From positions 1-64,000 of the forward strand of contig MDYQ01000003.1 of the NCBI GenBank assembly GCA_003024175.1: a DNA stretch of 64,000 nt. Reading direction: 5' to 3'. The position numbers were made by a program, and so were the translations under genes. Source of the stretch: Planoprotostelium fungivorum (Eukaryota > Evosea > Variosea > Cavosteliida > Cavosteliaceae). Position 1 is the stretch's first letter; every line of letters begins with the position of its first letter. The notes under the pieces were generated by a model. It was not told where the DNA came from. It worked only from the letters and a program-made list of their open reading frames with translations, and did no database searches. Positions 38,470 through 48,743 of this stretch are shown here, piece after piece.

Positions 38470-38877
38470 ACCGTGTTACAATAGATGCATTGATCATCAG
38501 CTGTTTTCCTTCTTCTCTCGTGGTTTTTGTCTAGTGTTTCGAGGGTGTGAGGGAGAGACATGGTGAGAAATGTGACGATAAATTGATTTCTTCTACTTTA
38601 TGATCTTGTCGAGTCGTTCGACAAGTTTGTAGGGTCATCATCACATGTTGATCTTGTCCAAGCCCGCTGGAGCCACGATGCAGAAAATCTCAATAGCATC
38701 GTAAATGCACTGGAGAATCAACTGTGGCAGCTGGAGGCTCATCCCGTGCACGCTCTCTTGTGATGGCCGTGAAGGTGACCCAGATGGGTTTCCGATGCAA
38801 GAGAGAATTGGTTGCGAACAACTCGATAGCAGGACGTGATCGTTTCGTCTCGTTTATTGGAGATGATGAGAAACAGA
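38470..38877. other. Gap between convergent genes, no gene assigned
   Basis: It holds 3' UTRs of the myosin and acetyltransferase genes. A 33-codon minus-strand frame (MSLQLPQLILQCIYDAIEIF) ending at about 38645 is hydrophobic and may be a small ORF or chance. Confidence 0.35.
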
Positions 38878-39575
38878 TCACAGCTTAGACTGGTTGAGGA
38901 CCAATTTGGAATACTGTTGGTTAGTCCCCAAGAAGTTGTCACGGATATAAGTACATGAGGGAATGATCTGTTCATGTTCATTTCAAGGATCAACGAAGCG
39001 AGGAAAATGAATCACCTTCTTATTGTTCTTCGAGGCGAATTCGAAGGCATCCTGTGGAACATGATGAACATCTTTCTACACATCATAATCGAAGGGGTTA
39101 AAGATGATCTCACCTTTGCGAGGATGGCTGCAGTACCTTTACCCCTCAATGCTTTCGGTGTGTAAGTTTTGAACAGATCGAGAGCACCATTGACTTCTTT
39201 ATACTCGAGGTAAGCCTCCTCTGAAACAAAATTCAATCACAGAAATCGAACGCCAAATCGCGATGATCGTGTCTGAATGGACTGATATGAAACACGACAC
39301 TCACCACCATCGAGGACTATGGAAAATCTCTTCTTCTCTGGTCTATGGACGGATTCTAACTTTGTAGTCTCCACTGGCTTCTTCTTATTCAATTTCTTGT
39401 TGACTTGACCTGGAACGGCCAGAGCTGGCTCATGTCCAGCGAATGATGCGATGGCATCAGGCGATGCACCGGTTAAAATCTTATCTGAGCGACCCATGAT
39501 GACGTGTGGTGGTTGGTGATGTGTCTCTGGCTTGTTCTTCGTTCGTTTGTACTGAGGGAAAATCCACTTTACCAT
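38878..39575 (-). CDS. GNAT-type N-acetyltransferase (NATD1/YjdJ-like)
   Basis: The core reads RFSIVLDGGEEAYLEYKEVN, ALDLFKTYTPKALRGKGTAA, then DAFEFASKNNKK and IIPSCTYIRDNFLG. This matches the small GNAT family with the acetyl-CoA loop in RGKGTAA and the late VIPxCxY(I/V) element. The end is LVLNQSKL at TGA 38878-38880. Four exons are joined by GT-AG introns. The start is either ATG 39575 or ATG 39497 (MGRSDKILTGASPD). The N-terminal extension is basic (NKKLNKKK). The substrate is unknown for the family as a whole. Confidence 0.8.
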
Positions 39576-39657
39576 CTACAAACTTGCCCAATCATTTGAA
39601 CTGCTCGGTGACCTGCCGAGCTTGACATCGACCGCCAACTCTACTCACGAGACAGAA

Positions 39658-39972
39658 TCAAATCAAGAGATATCGTATATCTATGGACGACACAATGGCC
39701 ACGAGTTGCGTCTGTTTAAAGAGGCACCGTCTTCTCGTGATGTGAAAATAGAAGCAGCGAGGCTGTCTTCGAGTCTTGGCACTTGGTGTCACCGGAAGTT
39801 TTCGTGAAGCCAAATTCAGGTTGACAACTCTAACGCAACAGGAGGTGTCGATTAAGACATAAGGAGTCAAATCAGAAGCTTTCTGTTCACGGCAAGCCAA
39901 CACATGGACGTAGTCACAAATGGAAAGCGAGTTGGTGAAGGGTAAGCTTGTTTGGAAGGGAAGGAGAAACAT
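39658..39972 (-). CDS. Doubtful small ORF upstream of the TALE homeobox gene
   Basis: An ATG at 39972 opens a frame of about 104 codons (MFLLPFQTSLPFTNSLSICD). Its first half is protein-like, the second is Arg- and Cys-rich without pattern, so an intron may be missed. The family is not recognised. Confidence 0.25.
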   Translation of the reverse strand: MFLLPFQTSLPFTNSLSICDYVHVLACREQKASDLTPYVLIDTSCCVRVVNLNLASRKLPVTPSAKTRRQPRCFYFHITRRRCLFKQTQLVAIVSSIDIRYLLI

Positions 39973-40011
39973 CTTGAAATGACATTACAACGTAGACACA
40001 GCAACGCAGAG

Positions 40012-40988
40012 ATGGAGATACTCAATAATTTCAAACATGTGAGTCGATCAGTGCAGCATTTTCCGAATCGAATGTGATATCATGTCAGGTCTTCGAGGGG
40101 ATCAGTGAGCTAATCGTTCAAGTGTATCAGATTGAGTCGGCCGAACGCCGAAAACAGTTACTGTCCGGGGTGATTCTGCAATTGTCCAATGATCTTCTTC
40201 CATCTCACACAAATCAGGTCGGTCACATACGGGGTCACATCGAAACACTCCGCGGTAACATGGAAAAGAGACAGTCTGCTCTCCATCTCATAGAACAAGA
40301 ATCTCACAGACCAAACAAGAAGCCCAAAGAAGAGGCCACGGTTATCCCACCACGACACATCAACATCTCGTCCGATGAAGATGAAGACGAGACATTCAAT
40401 GGAGATGAGAGCCCGAGGAACAGGAGAAAACGTATACGAGGAAAATCATTGCCAGACGTAAGCACCACGAGATGATGACGTCTCCTCACGATGAACAGGA
40501 CACAACGAATGTTCTGAAGAGATGGCTGTACGATCACTGGTCTTATCCTTATCCCACAGACGAAGACAAGAGCATCCTGTGTAAACAATGTGGCCTGACA
40601 CCCATTCAACTGAACAACTGGTTCACCAACGCACGCCGGAGGCTGCTGAAACCGAGAACGGGGGGAAAGTACAGAGGACAGTTCGAGCCACCTTCACCGA
40701 AGCAAATCGTGTCGGTGATGGGAGAGGACAACACAGAGGCAGAGGTGACATCGTGATCATTATCGAAGAGTCTGACCCTTTCATACAGCCGAATACCGAC
40801 GTGCGAGATCATTACACCGGATCTGCTTTACAGAGAGCCATCATAGAAGAAGAGCGTGAGGAGGTGATGCATCGTCATCGTCTTCACCTGTTGACAACGC
40901 TGACGATGTGTAGAGAGGTAGTGCGAGGAGTGAGCTGGAAGCCTTAGAGAAAGCAGCGAGGGAGGCTTTCGAGAGTCAATCTGAATAA
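40012..40988 (+). CDS. TALE-class homeobox transcription factor
   Basis: The homeodomain is encoded after the intron ending near 40498. It reads VLKRWLYDHWSYPYPTDEDK, then CGLTPIQLNNWFTNARRRLL. The PYP three-residue loop extension and WFxNxRRR of helix 3 define the TALE class (MEIS/PBX/PREP/TGIF relatives). The N-terminal part (VFEGISELIVQVYQIESAER) is helical. A Lys/Arg-rich and acidic linker (ISSDEDEDE) precedes the homeodomain. The last exon ends AAREAFESQSE, where GAATAA gives both the stop and AATAAA. It should be a DNA-binding nuclear regulator. Confidence 0.9.
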
Positions 40989-41060
40989 AGTCTCTGAAAG
41001 AACTTTCACAAAATGTTCCACTGACGCCGCGACAACATTGCATCGATCACATCACATCAC

Positions 41061-42501
41061 ATGCGAACGATACAGACTGGAGAAGAGGAAGATAAGCTCT
41101 ACTTGGAATATGCAGAGTCTGACGAAGATGAAGCTCCTCGAGGATGTCTTCCCACATGGAAAAAGGGAGACGACCAGAGTGATTCAGAATCAGGATTTGA
41201 CTACCTACGACGAGTCAGGTAGAGTATATTTGCAATTCAATCCATCACATCACAATACAGAATCTGATGGTACTTCAGAGAAGAAGCCTCCGTTCTTCCT
41301 AGAATCGTAGTATCAAAGAAGATCGTTCAAAAGACATACGAGACGAATCGCAATCGCTTTCATAGACTGCCAGAGAGCTGCCCTCCTCCTCCACCCGACT
41401 TCAAAGTCTCTCAGACGTGGAAGGAGGAGATGAAATCCTGGTTCTCTTCTCTTCGATCGGTGATGCCTTTCTCATGTGATCTCTCCTCACCATCCATAGT
41501 CTTACGAGCAAGCTTGTGATCAGAATCAGAGAGCGAAGAGAATCAAATTGGATCAGGTGCCCCATCAGAATAACATCTACGCCTGGTCAACCTTCTGTTT
41601 TGGTGAAGGTGTGTATCTGTTGATCTCTTCGATCACTCAACCATCTCAGGCGGCAAAGCAAAGAAGAAAGAAGAAGCTGAACGTGTCGTGACAGAGACCA
41701 TCACAGTCACCACCATCGTAGAGGATGAAAAAGTGGTCCAGATGGACGTAGCCGAGACCACGGAGATTAGGACCACAGATGCCAGTAACACGGACAATAG
41801 TATCACAGAGGAGGGTAAGCATGATGACGGGAGTATGATGCATCCACCATGCTGATGTGAACGTCAGGTGAAGAGGGAGAGATCGTTTTAGAAGGAGAAG
41901 AAAAAGATGGGACAGAAGAGAAACAAAAGATGGAGACAGGAGAGAAGGTAGAAGAGACAACACAAACACAGGTGGTAGACAACAAAGAAGAGACGAAGGA
42001 CAAAGAGAAGGAGAAATCTGAGCCTATTGTCCTTCAATCACACAGACCCCTCTCTTCTTATCTCATGAACTTGAACTATGTGAGATGAAGAAGATCATGT
42101 AATCGTGATGAGATGACACAGAATAGAACACAGTGCAAGACGTTTTAAGACATCACATACATTGGCTCAACGACACAGAATTGACGACGGAGAGGGCTGT
42201 CTGGCTGTTTGCCCTCTTAACGAAACTAGAGGTGCCGTTGCACCCAGAGACACAAGGCAGTCTCCAAGCTCTCCTATACAAGCTGTGTCTCATGCGATCT
42301 CAACTGGTGATCTCATCTCTTCATCTTCTCTCATGTCTTTACTGCCCATCATCTTCTCATCTTTGTCTTCATCGCTCACCATCGACTGACATGTCGAAGA
42401 GGTCCCACGATGAAGAGATGGCAGCCCCCATCATCATCTTGATCGAGATCATCACAGAGATCTTCGGACAGAAGGAGTCCAACACTCATCGACCCGAATA
42501 A
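41061..42501 (+). CDS. GEMIN2: Gemin2 (SMN complex subunit)
   Basis: Gemin2 holds the Sm protein ring during snRNP assembly. The C-terminal helical domain is diagnostic: VLRHHIHWLNDTELTTERAV, WLFALLTKLEVPLHPETQG, LLYKLCLMRSQL and then IIILIEIITEIFGQKES. The N-terminal part has the Sm-embracing elements (ESGFDYLRRVR) and a long acidic insertion (EEGEIVLEGEEKDGTEEKQK), which is unusual in length. About eight exons are joined. The stop TAA at 42499-42501 lies inside AATAAA. It is convergent with the SAP gene, with only 37 bases between stops. Confidence 0.85.
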
Positions 42502-42538
42502 ATCATAAAAACTAAATATTTATTCTCTACATCTATCT
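42502..42538. terminator. Shared bidirectional poly(A) region
   Basis: The 37-bp spacer between the stop codons of convergent Gemin2 and the SAP gene is AT-rich. AATAAA on the plus strand is at 42497-42502, and on the minus strand a TTTATT at about 42519-42524 provides the partner. Confidence 0.7.
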
Positions 42539-43548
42539 TCACTGGCTGTTGAGAGCGGCAGGGGCTAAACCATCGGTTCTAGCCATCTTCTCTGCAGGTC
42601 CTCCAGTCTGCTCTGTCCATCATGTCAGCTCTCCCATCACTCCATCTTCTATCTTCACCTTCCAACTTCCTCTTCTTTCCTTCGTCGTTCTCTTCATCGA
42701 GCTCTCCGTTGATGTTGTTCATCGAAGATGATCGTGAGACGGGTCGAGTCATTCGGATGCCGCTGCTGAGTCTGGCCGTGTTGTCCACCGTCTTATCGAT
42801 GAGAACTGCCTCGGTGGTGGGCTCTTTGGGTGCATCGAGAGGGACGATGTCTGATGTTGGAATGGGCTGCACATCCTTCTCCTGGGTGACGGGTGTCTCT
42901 TCTAATAGACTCTTGGGTTCGTCCTGCAGGTCCATTAGACGATGATTGAAGGAAATGGTGGATCACCTCAGGGGCGATGACTGGCTCCTCCTTCTTGTTA
43001 TAGTCGATGACCTCGATAGGGACACCCGATGCAGTCGTTGCAGGTGCCTCCTTCTCTTCCATGTTCTCCGATGGTTTGTCATCGGTGGATTTCTCCTCGT
43101 CCTTGAGCAGAGGCTCGCTCTCCTTGACCTCTTCCTTCTTCTCCTCTACGATTGGAATGACGGAGGAGTATGATGTCTCTTCTTTCTTCTCGACTGGTGC
43201 CTCTTCCTCCTTCTTCTCCAATGCAGGCTCGTCCTTCTTCTCATCAAGGACTGGTAGGACTGGTGCAGCGATCGTCTGCTCCTTCTGTTCTGCCAACTTT
43301 GGCTCCTGCGCAGCCTCTACGCTTGAAGATGCACTGTCCATCGAAGGCGCTGCAGCGGTTGTTGATGATTCGCTGGTGGTGTTGAGTTCTGCAGATGCAG
43401 CGGCTGGTTGAGAGTCTCCTCCGTTGGATGATTCAGCTGATTCTAATCGCTCGACAAGAACAGCTTTTAATCCCTTCGTATCGAGACCTCTGCTGCTCAA
43501 TTCCTCTCGCAGCTCCTTCACAGTCATCTTGTTGAATGATTTCGTCAT
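42539..43548 (-). CDS. SAP-domain protein with long acidic tail
   Basis: The N-terminus is a SAP motif (KMTVKELREELSSRGLDTKG then LKAVLVERL), a helix-extension-helix for binding scaffold-attached DNA or RNA. A low-complexity acidic and Pro/Glu-rich region follows, then a C-terminal part with IRMTRPVSRSSSM and KKRKLEGEDRRW. The layout recalls SARNP/Tho1 mRNA-export proteins. The last exon can end ALNSQ at 42539 after an intron near 42620. The alternative open frame stops slightly upstream. The start is ATG 43548. Confidence 0.7.
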
Positions 43549-43927
43549 TGTATTTCGGTGTTGAAAATCTACCCATCACTCAGATCTCGATCGATGATTC
43601 CATCCATCATCATCATGTCCACATAGAGGATGTACGATGACGTGGATGATGATGAAACCGTTATTCACCTTGTTGTGTTCGTTAAAAAATGAGCAGTGGA
43701 CTCATACTTGGCGGTTACGTATGACCGTTGATATCTTGAGCGAATCTGCCTGAAAATCTCCCGAAAATGATGGTAATCTGACACCGGATTTGGTTGTCAA
43801 ATTACAACGCCTTCCTCATCGCCCCATCATCGGATCGTGTGAGGTGAAGTCGTCCAACGCGATGAGGAGTGGAATGTCTGAATGATAGATAGGTGGTGAC
43901 TCTGTATCAACAGCTGAACCATACATC
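43549..43927. promoter_or_regulatory. Shared upstream region of divergent SAP and VAC14 genes
   Basis: About 380 bases with no coding pattern. GATGATGATG runs occur near 43600-43650. It must hold both promoters. Confidence 0.4.
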
Positions 43928-46900
43928 ATGGAGAGCTGGAAGAATTCTCTCTTCTCGAGTGGTAAGACACTACCGACCGAAAAGAACCAAGAAGGACAGG
44001 TGTGTTCTTGTGTTCAATTTGTCTTTATGAAGACTGATTCATCGTTAACATCATCAGATCAAAGAAAAGGAAGGAGAAGCCACTGCACTTCCTCCATCCA
44101 TCGCAAGAAACCTCTCTGATCGTCTTTACGACAAGAGAAAACTCGGTGCTCTAGAGGTAAACATGATTGAATCACAAGATGACATTTCGATGTATGGGGA
44201 TTCATACGGCATTCTAGGTAGAAGCTCTCGTCAGAGATTTGACCGCACAGAAGGAAGACGATCGAATCAGAACTGTCATACAGCACCTCGTCAGCAATTT
44301 TTCGGAATCTCCACAGGGAAATGCACGTAAAGGTAAACATCCAAATCGGTTTCCCTCTTCTCACCCATCCATCATCTGTCGATCATCACCTTCTCATGCA
44401 ACTCTGCAGGTGGTCTCATCGCTTTGGCCGCCAGCGCCATCGGTTTAGGCACCGATATCTACAAATACATCGATCAACTCATTCCACCCGTTCTCAAATG
44501 CTTCGGAAACGAAGACTCCAGAGTCCGTTACTACGCCTGTGAATCTCTCTACAACATCGCAAAGGTGAGAAACCTCACATTCGACTCGAAATTTCATTTA
44601 TTTTGGCTGATTGTAGACAGGTCGCCCGACAGAAGATCCTCATCTATTTCAACGAGATCTTCGATGCCATCTGCAAGCTGTTTGCAGATCCAGACGTCAA
44701 CGTCACAAACGGTGCCAAATTACTCGACAGACTCATCAAAGACATCGTCACGGAGTCTGATCAAGGCCTCGACGTCGAGCGCTTCATCGGGTTATTACAG
44801 GTGATGTCTCGTTGTAGTCGAACCCTCGTACACCACGAAATTTCAACGACATCTACTGGAACACCCCTCACGCTCTACAGGAGAGAGTCTACGTGACCCA
44901 TCCAGAATGTAGACAATTCCTCATCGCCTGGGTCATGATCTTAGACTCCGTCCCCGACATCGACCTCTTAGCTTACCTCCCCCGGTAAACAACGTCGACA
45001 CCACAGATTTCGCTGAAATTTCATCAGATTCTTGGACGGACTGTTTCACATGCTGAAAGACAACACGAAGAACATTCGATTGGAAGCCGAGACGTGCATC
45101 TCTGAATTTCTGAAAAGCATCAAGAGCGATCACACGAACGTTGATTTCGCAGGATTCGTCAGGATATTACTCGTACACAGCGTATCGAAAGGTGTGAATC
45201 GGATGATGATGATCAGATGATGGATGATGATGATGATCGCATCGATGATGGAGGATGACGGATGAGCAGATGAGTTCACGAGGTGCATCGCATTGGAGTG
45301 GGTGGACGAGTTCATCAAGTTTGGAAAGGAGAACATGTTGCCTTACACACCCAGCCTATTGGGTGCCATTCTACCAGGTCTATCTGATGAATCACAAGGT
45401 GAACACATCACATCACACATCACATGACATCACACATCACATGACATCACACATCACATGACATCACACATCACATCACACATCACATCACATCACACAA
45501 AATCACATCACATCACACATCATCACATCACATCACACATCACATCAAACTGCATTGTCGATTGATCTCTTGAAACAGAAATCAAAGAGAGTTCCATCCG
45601 TACCAATAACAGCCTCCTCAATCTCATCATCGGTGTCAACAAGGACATCGACATGATCAACGTCGGTGCCATCCTACAGACCCTCTCCAATCAATTTTCC
45701 GTCTCAAATGTTCCTTCCCGCCTCGCCGGTCTCAATTGGGTCTTAGTCTTACAGACTACATCACCCTCACAGCTGGCGACCCACTTGGATGATGTGTTTC
45801 CGTCCCTACTCAGCGTGAGTGGAAATGGCTGGTTGTAGTCTGACGGATGATAGATGGTGGCGGATCCCAGCGAGGAGGTAGTGAAGGTAGATCTGGAGGT
45901 GTTGGCCAAGATATCTTCGACGCATTCCGAGTACTTCCAGAAGATGATGGAATTCATCGTGCAATCACTGCAAGATAAGGAGGTCAGCATCATCATCATC
46001 ATGCAATGTCACCATTGCATCACGATCATCATCATCATCGTGCATCTCACTCGAACAGGTTCTATTAGACAAACGAACGACTCTCATCGTCACGTCTCTG
46101 TGCAACTCCCTCTCCTCCCACCGAATTTACATCACCCTGTCCAAGATATTACAGACAAAAGACGACGTCCAATTCGTCACCACCATGGTTCAAACTCTCA
46201 ATCTCATTCTCTTGACATCGAAAGAGCTCGTAGAACTGAGAACTACACTCAAGGTGGGTCGAAATGCCTCGTAAAATGTGGATTTTATGATGTCATCTAC
46301 AATGGCGTTGTAGATGATGAAATTGATTTTCGGTAGAATTTCGTACCGAACGTCTTGAACGGTGAGAGTCAAGGAAAGAAGGAAGAGGCGATGGAGCTGT
46401 TCACTGTTTTGTATCGTTCGTGGTCTTACAATGCATCGGCCGCCCTCAGTCTGTGTCTCCTGACTGGGCTCTATCGACATGCATCTCATCTCATTCACAC
46501 CTTGTGAGATCATGTGATGGTCTTCTTGCATCGTGATTGATGATGAGACAGCTCGAAGATCGAGATCACAGTCAACGTCTTATTGGACCTGGACAAACTC
46601 GTCAAGTTGTTAGAGTCGCCCGTCTTCTTATGTGAGATCTCATTTGCCATCGATCTCCCTCTCATCTTCTCTCAGACCTCCGTCTCCAACTGTTGCAACC
46701 CACTCAAGTGAGACGACCCACCTCTGTCATCTTCTAATCACCTTCAGTATCCACACCTTCTCCAGACTCTTTATGGACTCCTCATGCTTCTCCCACAGAG
46801 TCCCGCCTTCGAGACATTGAAGAATCGTCTCAATTCCATCTCCACTCTGATCACATCTTCGTTCGATCTCTCCACAGAGAAGTAAGTTGTCATCTCGATT

Positions 46901-47037
46901 CGAATGGGCGATCCTGAATGATCCATCGCAGAGTTCAGAAGGTGGACGAGTCCAAATTGGGCATTCCTTTCGATGAGCTGGTTGAACACTTTGTCAAGAT
47001 GCAGGCGAGACAGGCTCTGAAGACCAGAAGAATCTAA
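43928..47037 (+). CDS. VAC14: VAC14, scaffold of the PIKfyve/Fab1 lipid kinase complex
   Basis: VAC14 scaffolds PIKfyve/Fab1 and FIG4 for PI(3,5)P2 synthesis on endolysosomes. HEAT repeats run throughout. The signatures are GGLIALAASAIGLGTDIYKY, QLIPPVLKCFGNEDSRVRYY, DPDVNVTNGAKLLDRLIKDI, FIGLLQERVYVTHPECRQFL, WVMILDSVPDIDLLAYLPRF and LRLQLLQPTQ near the C-terminus. More than a dozen introns occur, one of them expanded by an ACATC repeat. The stop TAA at 47035-47037 overlaps AATAAA (47036-47041). The C-terminus is QALKTRRI. The start MESWKNSLFSSGK is the first in-frame ATG. Yeast and animal proteins are about 780-880 residues, and this is similar. Confidence 0.93.
45403..45550. repeat. CACATCACATC microsatellite in a VAC14 intron
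   Basis: About 145 bases of imperfect ACATCAC, CACATGACAT and ATCACATCAC units fill the middle of an intron. On the plus strand it is nearly pure A/C/T with only a few G bases. It is the longest simple repeat in the window. Confidence 0.95.
46295..46315 (+). repeat. Intron-borne inverted repeat in VAC14
   Basis: ATCTAC-AATGGCG-TTGTAGAT forms a stem with a slightly larger centre in a VAC14 intron, of the same word family as the myosin and eIF4E-like introns. Confidence 0.8.
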
Positions 47038-47199
47038 TAAAAGGAGAGCGTGCTCCGTATGTTACATCTAGAAACTTCCATCCGATCTCGATGTCTGGAA
47101 TGTTGTGGAAGAGGAGACTCCCGATGAACAAGCTGTTCGGCTTTTAGAAGATGTGACTTCTAAACTTTCGATTTATTAATGACACAAAAAGGAGAGAAG

Positions 47200-47629
47200 T
47201 TATTCCTTGGCTCCCTTAGCCTTGACCTCAGCAAAGAGACCGGCGTGGTTGTTCTGTCCGACCTTGGCGTCTATCGCTTCCATCAGCTTCTCCTCCATAC
47301 GTCGAATGATATATTCACTCCATCCGATGGATGGAAGCTTTCTATAGAAGATAGAGGTTCTTACCAGAGACGACGGGGGCGGACTTGTCAACAGTCTCGG
47401 CGTGGTTGAGCTTGTGCTCTGTGGTGATCTCACCGAGGAGTCCGGCGCGATCGTGCTTCTTGAGTTGGACTCCACCTGCAAACGAGTCAGGTCTCCATTG
47501 CGATACGTGTCGGCATGGAAGCATTGTCTATGTACCTTCGATGACGGGTCCAGACTTGTCGGCGGTCTCGACGTGCTTCAGAGAGGCGCCGGTTTCGATT
47601 CCCTTAAGAAGATCCTGGTTGGTGCTCAT
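47200..47629 (-). CDS. Beta-thymosin/actobindin-like actin-binding protein
   Basis: Three exons give about 97 residues. Two thymosin/WH2 units are clear: GASLKHVETADKSGPVIEG and LKKHDRAGLLGEI, then HKLNHAETVDKSAPVVS, followed by a basic amphipathic tail (NHAGLFAEVKAKGAKE). The LKHAETVDKS-type repeat with an LKK/VKK-D/R link is the layout of amoebozoan actobindin, which binds actin monomers and blocks nucleation. The start is ATG 47629-47627 and the stop 47200-47202. It is convergent with VAC14. The short A-rich leader AACAAACAAC before ATG fits a highly expressed gene. Confidence 0.92.
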
Positions 47630-48743
47630 GTTGTTTGTTGACTTTGTGTGGTCTTGAAAATAATGACCTCTTCCGAACGATCCCCATCGATCGTAAGCAA
47701 AAAGTGGTCCGCGTCGCCGTGCTAATTTGTACCGAGATGTGGACATACAATGTGTATGCAGACACGTCAGCTCCTGCCAGCCTGACAGCCTTTCCAAACG
47801 AAAAAAAGGGGACAAGGACCTCTCCTTATCACATTTAGGAATTCCAGAACACATTTCCTGCCGTATCATTCGATGCTCCAACACAGACCAGGGGAGAAGA
47901 AGAGAAGACGAGACCATCTATCATTGCCTAAACCCTAAGAGAGGCTCTTCTCGAGGCAGTAGAGGGAGTCGCAGTGTCTGTGGAGATAGGACAGAGAAAT
48001 ACCTTTTCCTTCACGACCTGTCTTTGTGTCTACATTTTCGTATTTCAATCTCTGGGTTTAGGGTTTAGCATATAGAGGATAATGAACGCCTTCGACGGGC
48101 AGGCACTCCCGTTCGAAAATTCGATAGGGAAGAAGCTTTGAGTGGGGTGCTACGAGCTGATTGAACTCGCCTATACAGCGACACGGACCATCGCGATATG
48201 GATGGATGATACATCGGGAGGATCGGGGAGGCGGAGTGATGCATCGACGGGCTAACTTGATGGCTCACAGAATTGTCAGTGCATTTGGTGGGAAGATCGA
48301 AGATGGAGGATGTGAGACGTCTGAACAGGTTGACGATCGAAATAGAGATGGTGCAGCCTCGTGATACACCAGTGGACGTAATTACGCTGGTTGCTTGAGC
48401 TCAAGATGTCCAACCAGAGCCTCTCACTCACATGTTCTCTCTTAAAGGTGACTTTCAAGCCCATCTCAATTGAAAACAATCGTGAATTATTGCATCTCTC
48501 GAATGTCTTCGTTTCGTCGATCTTTTTGTCACCTCCTGCATCCATCATCAACACGTAACATCACATCATCCATCTCAACACAAGTTGTCTATGATATGTC
48601 TCTTCGATGATGTCGATGTCTCACGCGAGATGAACAAATAAAGAAGATGAACTGTTGAGCATCTATTCTCCATGCATGTGCTGGCATTGTACAGAATGTT
48701 CTTTCGCACGTTGACGATCTACGCAATACATCTCTTCCTTCCC
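47630..48743. other. 1.1-kb gap, no gene assigned
   Basis: There is no convincing frame on either strand. It holds telomere-like heptamers in inverted orientation (47928-47938 and 48054-48068). The right end contains the 3' UTR of the minus-strand eIF4E-like gene. Confidence 0.5.
47928..48068. repeat. Inverted telomere-like heptamers (CTAAACCCTAA / TTAGGGTTTAG)
   Basis: CTAAACCCTAA at 47928-47938 is matched by its exact reverse complement at 48058-48068. The right copy is extended to GGGTTTAGGGTTTAG, two units of TTTAGGG (48054-48068). The arms are about 120 bases apart. AAACCCTA is also a known promoter telo-box in plants, so both meanings are possible. Confidence 0.8.

Noticed and set aside
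42622-43411. Plus-strand frames opposite the SAP gene (Ser-rich)
   Set aside because: They are shadows of the acidic Glu/Lys-rich tail of the SAP protein.
45403-45550. CRISPR-like array
   Set aside because: The units are simple ACATC microsatellite with no spacers, in a eukaryotic intron.
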